Shown here piece after piece: positions 22,871 to 32,990 of a DNA stretch of 64,000 bases. The notes under the pieces were generated by a model. It saw only the letters and a list, made by a program, of their open reading frames with translations. It was not told the DNA's origin and searched no databases. Position numbers and translations under genes: made by a program. The DNA comes from Rotaria socialis. Its lineage: Eukaryota > Rotifera > Eurotatoria > Philodinida > Philodinidae. The stretch spans positions 124,001 through 188,000 of the forward strand of contig CAJNYU010002695.1 in assembly GCA_905331475.1 (NCBI GenBank), written 5' to 3'. Position 1 is the stretch's first letter, and each line of letters begins with the position of its first letter.

Positions 22871-25249
22871 TAAGATACAGTACAAACAAGAATATAAAAC
22901 GAATCTCTGCTCATAGAAAAAGAAATTTCAAAATGATTTTATTTGAATTGCTAATTTAATAGGATCCAAGAAAAAGACATTAAGGATTTGCTAATGTAAA
23001 AACTTCGATATCATTAAATTCTCTTGAAAATATTCTTAATTCATCGATACTACTATAGAAATATGTTTTCTTAATAGAATTCGCTAAGCAATTTGTTTTA
23101 TCTGATAACGAATTACCAAGTACGATGGTGCTAGGAAAACTTGATGAAATCAGTGCTCCATTTATTCATAGACGACTATCATTCAGCAGGCAACAACGTG
23201 AATGCACAAGGGGAATTATCTGTGCAATTTCTTCTATTGTATTGTGTACCGATGATATTTTGAATGATCAAGAATCACCTAATGTTGATACACGCCACCC
23301 ATTCCGGTCTACTGTATGCGGCAAAAACAGAACATGAAAAATATTATTAAAGGGAAATATTCGTGTGACAAAGAATGACTTGTTTTATGTCTTCAAAATT
23401 TGATGAAGGCTTGTATAGATTCCAAATGTTGCTCACTGGCATAAAAAATAAATGAATAATATCAGTTGCTTGAAAATATTGTCCATTTTCAGTGAATAAA
23501 ACTGTTTCGTCCTCTCGGTCAGTGTTCATACCACACCAGCTTCAGTCTATTAGAAGCGAACAAAATAGAACATAGATATAGAAACTGTATCTGCAGGAAA
23601 AACTCGATTTGATCGAAACTGGGATGTTCGCGATCATAAATTCATCGCATTAAGTTACTAAGTAATATTAGCAGCGATATTATTCAAATTTTGGCCCAGT
23701 TTTGATGAGTTATATGCACTTACTATGGTCGTGTAATTCATTCGGCGAGTTTTCGATAACAGATTTTCTTCGTCTTAATTTCATAGCTTTGAAGAATCGT
23801 GACAGTGTCGACTTCAAACTTTGATTTTTCTCGGCGACTTTTCTCTGTTAATGCGATAATGTTTGAATCAGAGATACCCACAGGACAAGGCGGTATATCA
23901 TGTCCTGAATATGTGATATATGCATATACATTCATTTGGAAATAGTAGCCTTGTAATTTTTTCCGAAAGCGTCAAACAAGCTACAAGAAATTCAGATGGA
24001 ATTATCAAATGCCAAATAAAATTTTAAGTCTTACAATAGTGCATAATTCGAATTAAATTATCGAAAAAGAAAAGAATATTACTTTAGTAACATTATTCAA
24101 AATAAAACTATATTAATGCTATAAGGTTTTATTGACTTGCACGATAATATTTCCATCATCTCTACTTTTGATGAAAATGAAGTATTTGTTTTATCTGAGT
24201 CAAACGTCTCTGTTAGTGGTGCAACTTCATCATAATTTACAACTACAGTTCTATTCATTTCAAACGCCTTTTACAAAGATTAGAGGAAGACAAAATTTTT
24301 GTATTTTTAAAAATGAATCAATATATAAACTTTAAAACATCCTACAAAGATCATTTGGTTACCCAGTTATTGTAAATAAATACAAAAACATTAATTTAAA
24401 AACATATTCTTGATCATATCGACTGCTTAAAATGTTGTTATTAATTGTCTTAAGCATATATTAGTAAATCATGTGCATTCATTACAAAAGCAACTTTCGA
24501 AATTAACAAAAACAGCGTATTATCAATCAATCACATCGTCATTAGTGCGTATTTTTTTCTGACTGAGTTGACCGTTTATTCTTATATGAATAATTAGTGT
24601 GAAATATCGAGTATCGGATAATGGCTATCACTGTTATTACACTAATTCATTACGTAACACAAAATTACGTCAATATTCATCAGATCTAAGAGCAAGAAAA
24701 TTGAAGTAGCAAGATATTCATAAAAAATGAGAGTCAAACAAAGAGTAACAGCAGCAAGTTCAACTTCAAGTAATCAAATACGAATTGCATATATAATGTA
24801 CATCGTCATTATACAGCTGTTGATAATAATACATAGTTAATGACGATTTATTTGATGATTGCATATTTTTATTTACAAAATTTCTGAAATTTTGTCGTCC
24901 GAAATGGTTGGTCTTTATGTGATTTTTTTGTGTTTTGTTTCATCTGGTACTTGCATTCTGTTTGCTTATTATTTTTATGTATAGATTCTTCTGATGAAAA
25001 TAAATCTACAATATTATTAATATGTGCCATATGTTAAAAAAAGAGAAACGATAAAAACTACTCTTAGTTGAAACGATAAAAAGTGGCTGAATTAAGTTTA
25101 TAAAGGGCGGAAATATAGCAATTTTATAAGCCAGCAGTTCTTTTATCGGAGAAGACCTTCAACGACATCATGAACGTTCCGGTGAAAAGCGGCTTGTAAT
25201 CCGAGGAGAGGAAAAGCGGTGAAAAAAGGTGATCCTTTTCCACCGTTAC
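22871..25249. other. gene-free stretch with weak open frames
   Basis: About 2.4 kb. The open frames at 23125-23337 (+), 23347-23529 (-) and 23738-23935 (-) have fairly protein-like composition but no recognisable domain or splice-linked partner. They may be relics. No other structure was noted. Confidence 0.4.
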
Positions 25250-25965
25250 ACTCTAAAAAATGCCAAGCGTCTTACAAGACGGTTCATGTGTCTAAAGTCT
25301 AATTTAGACGCGAAATACGTCTTGTTTTTAGACATGTAGTGACTACCGACAGGAAAGCGTCTTAAGTTCCTCTTTCTCGTAAAACATTGTTATAGCTATT
25401 GACCAATAGATCAATTTTTTTACTTTCTTTCGTAGCTATGAGAATTTACTTTCGAATGTGAAACAAAGAGTCTTATTCGATTTCTTGTAAATATTTAGGA
25501 TTTCACTCTTTCCAGAACTAGTTTTTCCGATGACTTTTCTGCCGTGAACTACTTCACATTTTAACTCGAATTGAGGATATTCGTGGTTTTGAAGAGATCA
25601 GTATCTCTTGATTCGATATCTGAAGTGAAGGGGCTTTAAAAATATGCAAACCATTTTACCAAAATATCTTTTTTATTTATTTCTAATATATTTTCAAGTT
25701 TTTTATTTTTTTTCTAGATGATAGAAAAATTATCAAAAATAACTGATTACAGTTATATTTTAATATTGTATATTTAAAAAATACTTAAGACTTTTATTTT
25801 TTCGTTTTAGCCCTGTGTTGCATGAGTTTTCCNATCGGTCATCCGTTGACGCTTGAAGCGTCTTATCGAGTTAGATATGAACCAATCAGAAAGAAGACGA
25901 AGCGTCTTGTTTTAGCGCACGAAACGTCTTGCATGTACACTACATACGTCTTGATTTTTTAGAGT
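25250..25965. mobile_element. 716-bp TIR element with subterminal CGTCTT repeats
   Basis: The ends are ACTCTAAAAAAT and ATTTTTTAGAGT, exact 12-bp inverted repeats. Inside both ends lie many copies of the hexamer CGTCTT or its complement: AAGCGTCTTACAAGACGG and TACGTCTTG on the left; GAAGCGTCTTATC, AAACGTCTTG and TACGTCTTG on the right. Such subterminal arrays are often transposase-binding sites. One N lies at about 25833. No coding frame. Confidence 0.65.
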
Positions 25966-27022
25966 AAATTTAGAGCGTTAATCACATCGATTCTGCACCA
26001 AATCAGTCAGCTTAATGCCATATTTTCAGATGACTGTAATGGTCTACCTCGGTAAGCGTCCGATTTTCTTTTTTGAGATAGTGCTGACTTATCTGCAAGA
26101 TTAGTCAACTATTTTCAGATTTCATACTATTACGATTAATTTTGACAGGCAGAAGTAAATTCTTCTTCAAACAAGATTTTTAAACGTCAAATCAAAAAAT
26201 ATTTGTCAGGCTATAAAGAAAACTTTCTACCTTTGAATTTGATGCTATCACTAAGAATGTGTCTTAAATCAAAGTTGCTACCAGTTTCTTTTTGATAATT
26301 TGAAGGAAGTTTTAGCTTCGCATGTGTACGTCGTAATTAGCTTAGTCAATTGCTGCAATAAAAAGTTTATAATCTATTATTCTACGCATATCAATTGAAA
26401 AATTTAGGTAGAATATGACTCATGACGTTACTTGAAATAGCAAACGAATGAAGAAACAACGCAAATATGCCTTCAATGCATGTAAATTTTTTAGCGATTG
26501 CAACGAGTCACATGTTCCCCATCCGTTATCTAAACCAGTGCGATATCCAGTGAAATAATTATCAGCAATAGAAATATTCCTCTAGTATGTATAATCTTGA
26601 CGACATCTGGAAGAGTCTCTTATATCGATAACTGCCACTATTGAAAATAGCAATGAATGTAATACCCAAGCAGATAAAATTTTAGCTCATAAATCAAACT
26701 TTAATAGACGTCGCGTTATCGTACTGTAATTGTCTAGAAAAAAAGTGACTTTTGACAAAATGAAAAAATGCAATACCCGTATGTTGCCTAAATTAAATAA
26801 AATCGAACTAATTGAATCGATTTTAATTGGAAAATAATAGAATTTTTCTCGTTGAAAGCTAAATTATCCTATCAGCCAATGTTCTCATATCTACTTACTG
26901 CCATTTTTCTTTCATAAAACTAATCAAACTCAGTGTATTTGAATACGGTACTCAAGTGGCCACTCTTTAGGCATTTTGACGCTTCGGGTCGACGAAATCA
27001 TAGCCATCGATATTTAAAATAC
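25966..27022. other. gene-free stretch
   Basis: About 1.06 kb of AT-rich sequence without a supported gene, RNA or repeat. Confidence 0.45.
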
Positions 27023-27341
27023 CCCAGTTCGTGGACGTACGGCGGGAAACGGCCGGAAAGCACAGGAAAGCGCTGGAAACTGGAAGCAGTATTCCAGTTG
27101 GAAGTTACCGGATTTTCTTCCTGTAGATTCCGATCAACTTCCAGATGTAAAACACAGAAAACTGACCGGAAAACACAGGAAACTGACCGGAATCCACAGG
27201 AAAAAAATCCGGTAACTTCCAACTTGAATACTGCTTCCAGTTTCCAGTGCTTTCCCATGCTTTCCGGCCAGATACGGTGATTTTTCCGCATCTTTCCGGC
27301 CGGTTCCTACAGTATCCGTCCTCCGGAATCATTGACCTGGG
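27023..27341. mobile_element. ~319-bp GC-rich hairpin element, CCCAG...CTGGG family
   Basis: A GC-rich island with CCCAG at its left and CTGGG at its right edge that folds back along most of its length. GGAAACTGGAAGCAGTATTC on the left pairs with a GAATACTGCTTCCAGTTTCC stretch on the right. The interior is dense in GGAAA and CCGG-type short motifs. Both outer flanks read AC, possibly a 2-bp duplication. Similar-sized elements occur at 57183 and 63344. The two open frames over it are mirror images produced by the palindrome, not genes. Confidence 0.62.
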
Positions 27342-27747
27342 ACTCCCCTCAGATTCTTATTTCCGATGGTTCGAACACTCCACGATGGGTTAATAAAAAA
27401 TTGAGTTTTTCAATCAGTTGAATAACTTAAGCCGACGGAATTATAATAATTAAAAAAACCTTTTTAGTAGTTGCAAAAAACTTTCGAAATTTAGAAAAGT
27501 AATTTAATCAAAGGTGAAAAAATTATCATTTGTGTAACCAAATGGATCGTCTTCTCTTCGAACTTCAGACGAGATAAAAGGAGTCTATTTGATAATTATT
27601 GGATTTTATACACAGCTGATTTTTGAGATACAGTGTAAAATCAATATTTATAAATTTTATCAAAGATTTATGAAACAGCAATTATTCGGATTCTGTTTTC
27701 GTCAACATAAATTAACATAGAATTTTTTTCAAATTTTTGATTGTTTA
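27342..27747. other. gene-free spacer
   Basis: About 400 bp of AT-rich sequence between two repeat structures; nothing recognised. Confidence 0.4.
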
Positions 27748-28690
27748 CACTGATAAAAAAATCCGGGTAATGATCTACCCCTACATTAAAAAAAGTCGCT
27801 ATTAAACCCTTGAAGGGCTTATTTCGATGTGATGAACCCTTTTAGCGTTTATTAGTCGAAGGGTTTATGACGCTATGGGTTTATGAAAACTCAAGGTGTA
27901 TATGATGGGTACATAAGGATTCATTATTCTACGATTTTAAGATAAGAGTATATCCTTCAACGGATGATAGTAGATTGTTGTTCGCTTTCAAGGTAGGAGT
28001 ATTTTATTCTTCGTTATCGGGTTTACTATTTTATTTTTTCGTTAAAAGGGTACATCACTCTGCCTTTCAGGGTAGAGTAAGATACCCTTTCTCAGAAACA
28101 GTTCATTATTCTACGCCTAAGGGTAGATTATGCTACCATTTCCTGCTAAGGGTTTCATATATGTCAAACTTGAAACTTGAATTCAATCTTCAACTTTTAA
28201 ACCAATAGCATTCTGAATAATCGTGACTCATACATATATCGCTATGAGTTGAAAGTTGAAAGTTGAAATTTTTTATTTTCAACTGAATTCAAGTTTCAAG
28301 TTTCAAGTTTGACACTACTGCAGGGTTTAGTATTTCACGTTCAACAGTTGATTCATCTACGTCTTAATAAAAATGGTTTAGTACTGTAGGTGAATGCTCG
28401 ATTCTATGCCTCTTTATTGACAGGTTTTTCTATTCTACTGACAAATATCGACTTATCTACCTTAGCATCTCAAGGGATAGTTTTATCGTCGGTTGATGGT
28501 TGATTCTACTTCTCTTTCGTTGAAAGAAGTTCACTTTTTATCGTACAGGGGTTGATCTTTCCGCTCTTTCGTTGAACGGGTTTATCATTCTACGTACAGA
28601 GATTGGATGTTCTACTGTTCGATCGAAAAGATTTATTACTCTACACACAGGGGTTGATTATTTTACCTTTGCGTCAAAAATGTTTTCTTA
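27748..28690. repeat. degenerate short-period repeat array (GGGTTTATTATTCTAC-like units)
   Basis: Over ~940 bp, units resembling GGGTTGATTATTCTAC recur roughly every 20-30 bp with strong divergence, clearest at 28320-28690: GGGGTTGATCTTTCCGC, GGGTTTATCATTCTACG, GATTTATTACTCTACAC and GGGGTTGATTATTTTAC. Units are separated by variable bits such as CTTTCGTTGAA. Motifs on the left side (GGGTAATGATCTACCCC, AGGGTTTATGACGC) partly lie in other registers. It reads as an old minisatellite or the body of an element; the start CACTGATAAAAAAATCC may be a terminus. Confidence 0.5.
28162..28314. repeat. inverted repeat of TTCAAGTTTGACA / TGTCAAACTTGAA arms
   Basis: TGTCAAACTTGAAACTTGAA at the left faces TTCAAGTTTCAAGTTTGACA at the right about 100 bp away. 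Shorter mirrored AGTTGAAAGTTGAAA runs lie between them. It sits inside the degenerate array as a separate hairpin. Confidence 0.6.
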
Positions 28691-29284
28691 GGGTGTCGGT
28701 GAGAGGGTCTGGGTCTGGTTAATGTTATTTTATACAGTCACCCACGCGCTAACTTGATGAAAAGAAATAGTTAGATGTCCATCGTTTTTTTGCACTGGTC
28801 ACAACCGAAAGGAAAATGTGGATCACTTATTTGATGAAGTTGCGGTGTACATAAAACAGTGTTTTGATATACGAAAATAGGAAGTAGCGAAATTAGAACC
28901 ACACTTCATTGACCCAGGTAAATATTTTATGTTAGAAAAAAAGAAAAAATATCTAACGCCTATATATATAAAGTAATACCTCGTGCAGAATCACCTTAAA
29001 AAATAAGCATTTTGATATCGGCTAGTAAGTAGGCTTTCTTCGAGATCATCGATATTTTTACCTTAGCGATGTGTTTGATTTTTACAATATAGCAGTGTAA
29101 ATAATAATGACAGAAAAAATGAGGAAAGATAAACATGTATTTTTGTGTTTAATATGAAGATATTGAAAAAACTGAGATAGAAAGTGTTACAGAGGCCCCG
29201 CTGTAACTTAAATCAATTCACACGATAGAAATTTATGTTTCTATTTAACCAATCAACAACAAATTTCCTATTTTCGATTCATAA
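28691..29284. other. gene-free spacer
   Basis: About 600 bp; no supported coding frame or repeat seen. Confidence 0.4.
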
Positions 29285-29292
29285 TCTGAATC

Positions 29293-29398
29293 CAAGGGGA
29301 AACAAACTGATTTCGTGATTTCTGATTTCCAAAATCAAAACGTGATTTCAATTGATTTCAGTTGATTTCAGAGATGAAAACCAGTTTGTTCCCCCTTG
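29293..29398. mobile_element. 106-bp hAT-type MITE with perfect 8-bp TSD
   Basis: The left end CAAGGGGAAACAAACTGATT and the right end, read as CAAGGGGGAACAAACTGGTT on the other strand, are terminal inverted repeats. Exact direct repeats TCTGAATC flank both sides (29285-29292 and 29399-29406). An 8-bp duplication points to the hAT superfamily. The interior repeats GTGATTTC/GATTTCAATT-type motifs and codes for nothing. Confidence 0.82.
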
Positions 29399-29456
29399 TC
29401 TGAATCTTAATCTTTTCTTTATTATTCTTTTTTTTTTCTATTTATACTATACAACC

Positions 29457-29496
29457 CACACACACACACACAAGAGAGAGAGAGAGAGAGAGAGAG
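29457..29496. repeat. (CA)n(GA)n compound microsatellite
   Basis: A CACACA run of ~17 bp followed directly by ~24 bp of GAGA. Confidence 0.9.
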
Positions 29497-29499
29497 AAA

Positions 29500-31230
29500 A
29501 GAAACAGTGAAAGAAAAGGCATTTGTTTCTTCGAGTAGACTATTTTGTATATAAAGATGATGGTGCATCATTCTATAAAAGCACTTAAATTCCAGTCAAA
29601 GAAATGATGCCATTATTTATGTCGTCACGCACGGGAGGAAAGAAGACACAATAGAGAGATATGCAGAGAGAGGTAAGAAAGAATGAAAAAGAGCGGCTGA
29701 TGTATGTGCATCTCGAGTTGGATTGTACATATAAGACATACATAACGTACAAAGACGAAACAAGAATGTATAAGAATACATAAATAAGTAACTTGTTAGA
29801 GTACTCTCTAACACCTTCGATAGGGTTTATGAAAATGCAACGTATGATACACTCTTTTTAAGTTGTTCAGTCGTATAAACGCTATTGTGCCGATATTGAT
29901 GGCACGCTTCGATGATTCTCCTTCTTCTTCCGTATGTTCTCTTTCCATTGTTATAATATATCTATTTTCTGTCTCTCTTCTATCTCTCTCCTATATATAC
30001 GTGTGTTATGTATAAAGTTGTTACACTCTGGATATGTGAAGAAGCGAATAAACATCATTCCGAGAGTGGCGGTAAGCTACTCCACCTCTATCCAGTTTGT
30101 CATTAATATATAAATCACTAAACAGAGTCGTATATATTTATCGTTACACATGCTATTTATGAAGTGCCTGCATCCAACGCAGTTTCTTTTTAGCAAAGTA
30201 AAAATGATTGTAAATTTTGTTCTTTCTCAAGAGGCAATATAGATCTGCAAACGATTGAGAGGGGTGCATATCATATACTTTATACGATACTGAATTTTAA
30301 CTTTCTTTTACTTTCAATTATTAAATATCATTCCGAAATGAAGCGTTTCATTTATTTCCTGTAAGTTCATGGAAAGTCGCAGGAAGTTAAAACTTGGTAG
30401 TGTATAAAATATATTGAAGTTACTGCTTTCTACTGTTTACATATAGATATCATATAATTATGAGGACGATTTCAATCTGCTGAAGATCCTTTTTGTTCGA
30501 GGCCCTCTCATAATTATTCGAGAATATAGTCACAGAAATCAGCATTAAGCCGAATCGAATCGTACACAACGCTTTCTAACCGAAAAATAAACCATGCGAG
30601 TCATTTTGCGCCCTTAGCTCTTAGTTTATAGATATAAGTCAACCAGATTATCACACCAGTTATCGCATAGTAAATGTGAAAATTTTAGAGCCACATGTCT
30701 TGGAGTGGTTCTTTTCAAAGAAATCTATTTCAGCGCTTACCACATGATACAAAAACATTTCACATTGAAATTTTCAGAGAAACTAATTCTATACTCTGAG
30801 TACTTTTCACTAGAATCGAACTTATGATAAGACTATTTTGTTATGTCTTTTTGCATAAATACTGAAGATTTACTATCAACTGACGTTCACTTTTAATGTT
30901 TTTACCACAAAATTTCAAAAATCTTATCATAATAGCGAATAGAAAGCTAGCTTTTTTTTAGAGCATGTGATTGATTCTAAAATTGAATCAGATACTACTC
31001 AGGTCTTCATTCAACAAATAGTCGAGATTCATACATTACATTTACAACCATCATCTCTCAACAAGTTTACGAGATCATAGCGAATAACGTGTGACGAACA
31101 TTCCTCTGCATCATTAGAAATTTACATCATTCTAGTAAAGTATCTTCTATAAATAGACTTTCGTTTGAATTGAAAGAATCAAAACTCCAATTCAGTACTT
31201 ATTCTGCACAAAGTGTTTCAGTCACAATTA
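29500..31230. other. gene-free stretch upstream of the glycosyltransferase-like gene
   Basis: About 1.7 kb. It includes a 20-bp near-palindrome TGTTAGAGTACTCTCTAACA at 29794-29813 and an AATAAA-bearing stretch near 30050. I considered a solo LTR here but could not confirm it. The last part is the 5' region of the gene at 31245. Confidence 0.4.
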
Positions 31231-31240
31231 TTGATTTTAG
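31231..31240 (+). promoter_or_regulatory. splice acceptor 4 bp before a start codon (candidate trans-splice site)
   Basis: TTGATTTTAG is followed by CAAA and the ATG at 31245. The gene downstream is a single exon, and no cis donor is needed upstream. This fits a spliced-leader acceptor. It argues for starting at ATG 31245 instead of the in-frame ATG at 31170. Confidence 0.4.
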
Positions 31241-31244
31241 CAAA

Positions 31245-32378
31245 ATGTTTTTTAAACAAAAAATATTTCTTCGATACGTGACAGTTTTTATCGTGTCTCT
31301 CGTTCTTCTGGACCTACTTCGGCTTCATTTATTTGAATGTAACCATTATTCAGACGATGGCGAAGAAAGTAAGACAAATTTATTATTCCAGAGAAATCCC
31401 AAACTACTGTCTGTAAATTTAGATCATTTGACTGCTTTTCTTCCAGATCCACATCCAATCGATGTACACAAGAGTTATTCGTGTTTTGACATTGAAGATC
31501 TTCTACTAATCACCAAACTGCCCAAGGTACTATCATGGATCGAATTAGACAATCAGTCGAATAAATATATATCTTCTCCAAATCCTATTCATCTAATTAC
31601 TCAATGGTATCATGAACAGAACCATCGACGGCGTCGTGAACTTCTAACCGTTTTACAAATGAATTTGTTGAATGATGCTGTTACTTCTATTCATTTTATA
31701 CAGTATTCAAAGAATTGCACTGTTTATGATGATATTATGTTAGATCCGAATTTTCGTGTTGATCTTCTGAAACTTAAGCTAATTATCTCCTATCAAACAG
31801 AAGTCAATGAGACAGAAAGATTAACTGTTAGTAAGGCATTGAAGTATGCCAATGGAGTAATATCCCGTGGCTATGCAGTTGTGCTCAATCTGGATATTTT
31901 CTTTGATCGTTCTCTGAATTTTCTACAACGAACACCTCTCGTCGATAAATCAACTATTTTCTATTTATCTCGTTACGAAGTCGATCGCACAATTAGTATG
32001 TCAAATGCGCACTGTACTGATAAAGGATACGAGGGTAGTCATGATACATTAATCTTTCAACCACCTCTATCCAAAACTGTTATTGAACAATTTCCGTTTG
32101 AATTAGGGACATGGTATGTCGAAGTGAAGATTATAGAAGATTTAACACTAGCAAATTATACAGTTCGAAATGTATGTAAAACGGTTCGCAGTTGGCATCT
32201 TCATTCTAGTCAAGTACGACATCGCCTGATGCCATCAAAACGATATATACCCGATAAACTTCTATATCTTCATCTACGCCAACCAGAATTTTTATTGAGT
32301 GCTTCTTATTCCTGTTTCGAAGTGTCATACTTTTTGCCATGGATCATTATCATTTTCCTACAATTTTTTTTGACTTGA
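31245..32378 (+). CDS. type II membrane glycosyltransferase-like protein, single exon
   Basis: A 377-residue intronless frame. Residues ~9-30 are hydrophobic (LRYVTVFIVSLVLLDLLRL), a signal anchor typical of Golgi type II enzymes. The lumenal part has ANGVISRGYAVVLNLDIFFD, where NLDIFFD resembles a nucleotide-sugar-binding DxD site. It is followed by STIFYLSRYEVDRT and GSHDTLIFQPPL, then a short conserved-looking block CKTVRSWHLHSSQVR. I recognise this arrangement from uncharacterised glycosyltransferase-like proteins, not from a specific enzyme; donor and acceptor are unknown. The C-terminal ~18 residues (FLPWIIIIFLQFFLT) are unexpectedly hydrophobic: a second anchor or a run past the true end. 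The lack of introns among intron-rich neighbours leaves retrocopy or horizontal origin open. Confidence 0.62.
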   Translation: MFFKQKIFLRYVTVFIVSLVLLDLLRLHLFECNHYSDDGEESKTNLLFQRNPKLLSVNLDHLTAFLPDPHPIDVHKSYSCFDIEDLLLITKLPKVLSWIELDNQSNKYISSPNPIHLITQWYHEQNHRRRRELLTVLQMNLLNDAVTSIHFIQYSKNCTVYDDIMLDPNFRVDLLKLKLIISYQTEVNETERLTVSKALKYANGVISRGYAVVLNLDIFFDRSLNFLQRTPLVDKSTIFYLSRYEVDRTISMSNAHCTDKGYEGSHDTLIFQPPLSKTVIEQFPFELGTWYVEVKIIEDLTLANYTVRNVCKTVRSWHLHSSQVRHRLMPSKRYIPDKLLYLHLRQPEFLLSASYSCFEVSYFLPWIIIIFLQFFLT

Positions 32379-32656
32379 AACAATATATGATCAGCATGTC
32401 TTCGTTATCTCAATCAATATTGTTAGAACGATCCGAAAACAAAATTCTAACTTTGAGAGAGATCAATATGCTCATGATTTCCATTTGAAATATAATTGTT
32501 ATTCTCAGCAAGATTATAGTTTTCTCGCTATTTCTTCTTCATCAAATTACATTCAATTTCAATCTCAGATTTAAGAAAACGTAGTTCTAATGGGACATGA
32601 TGATGTGGGTGCGAATGGATGATTTTATGATCTATATTTCAAGTTTCAATGAAAAT

Positions 32657-32782
32657 CAGGGACGTGCACAGAGCATAATTTTTTCTCCTGTCCTTGTCTG
32701 TCCTGTTGACTACCTTGGTCCTGGCGGGCGGTAAGACAGAACACCAGGACAACAGGACCGCCCTGCCCTATGCACATCTCTG
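32657..32782. mobile_element. 126-bp hAT-type MITE
   Basis: The left end CAGGGACGTGCACAGAGCAT and the right end, read on the other strand as CAGAGATGTGCATAGGGCAG, are imperfect terminal inverted repeats. Flanks are ATGAAAAT (32649-32656) and ATGAGAAT (32783-32790), 7 of 8 matching, as expected for an aged 8-bp duplication. The interior is GC-rich with CCTGTCC / GGACAGG-type symmetry. Confidence 0.75.
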
Positions 32783-32990
32783 ATGAGAATAGCAATCGGC
32801 AGTTGTCTTTCGCTCTTTCATATCTGCTTAAATGCTTCCGAATATTCGTCTAACTTGAAGTAGAATTCAATCGAACGTTTTCTATTCACACTACTAATTT
32901 CATCGCTTATGTTATTATATTCGGTTATAGTGTACTGATCAACTATGACAACATATAATGAACACAAAGTGTAGCAAAAAATCCAGCAGT

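Noticed and set aside
21449-23935. Short open frames at 21449, 22226, 22443, 23125, 23347 and 23738.
   Set aside because: No domain, no splice-linked partner, and lengths expected by chance in this composition; at most gene relics.
26933-27332. Overlapping open frames on both strands over the GC-rich island, with similar GFRS/FRS-type repeats.
   Set aside because: They are mirror translations of one palindrome and contain repeated short words, not a protein domain.
29794-30110. Possible solo LTR starting TGTTAGAGTACTC with an AATAAA-bearing stretch and TGGCGG further on.
   Set aside because: No matching end with CA, no target duplication and no second copy in the window; the start is simply a 20-bp near-palindrome.
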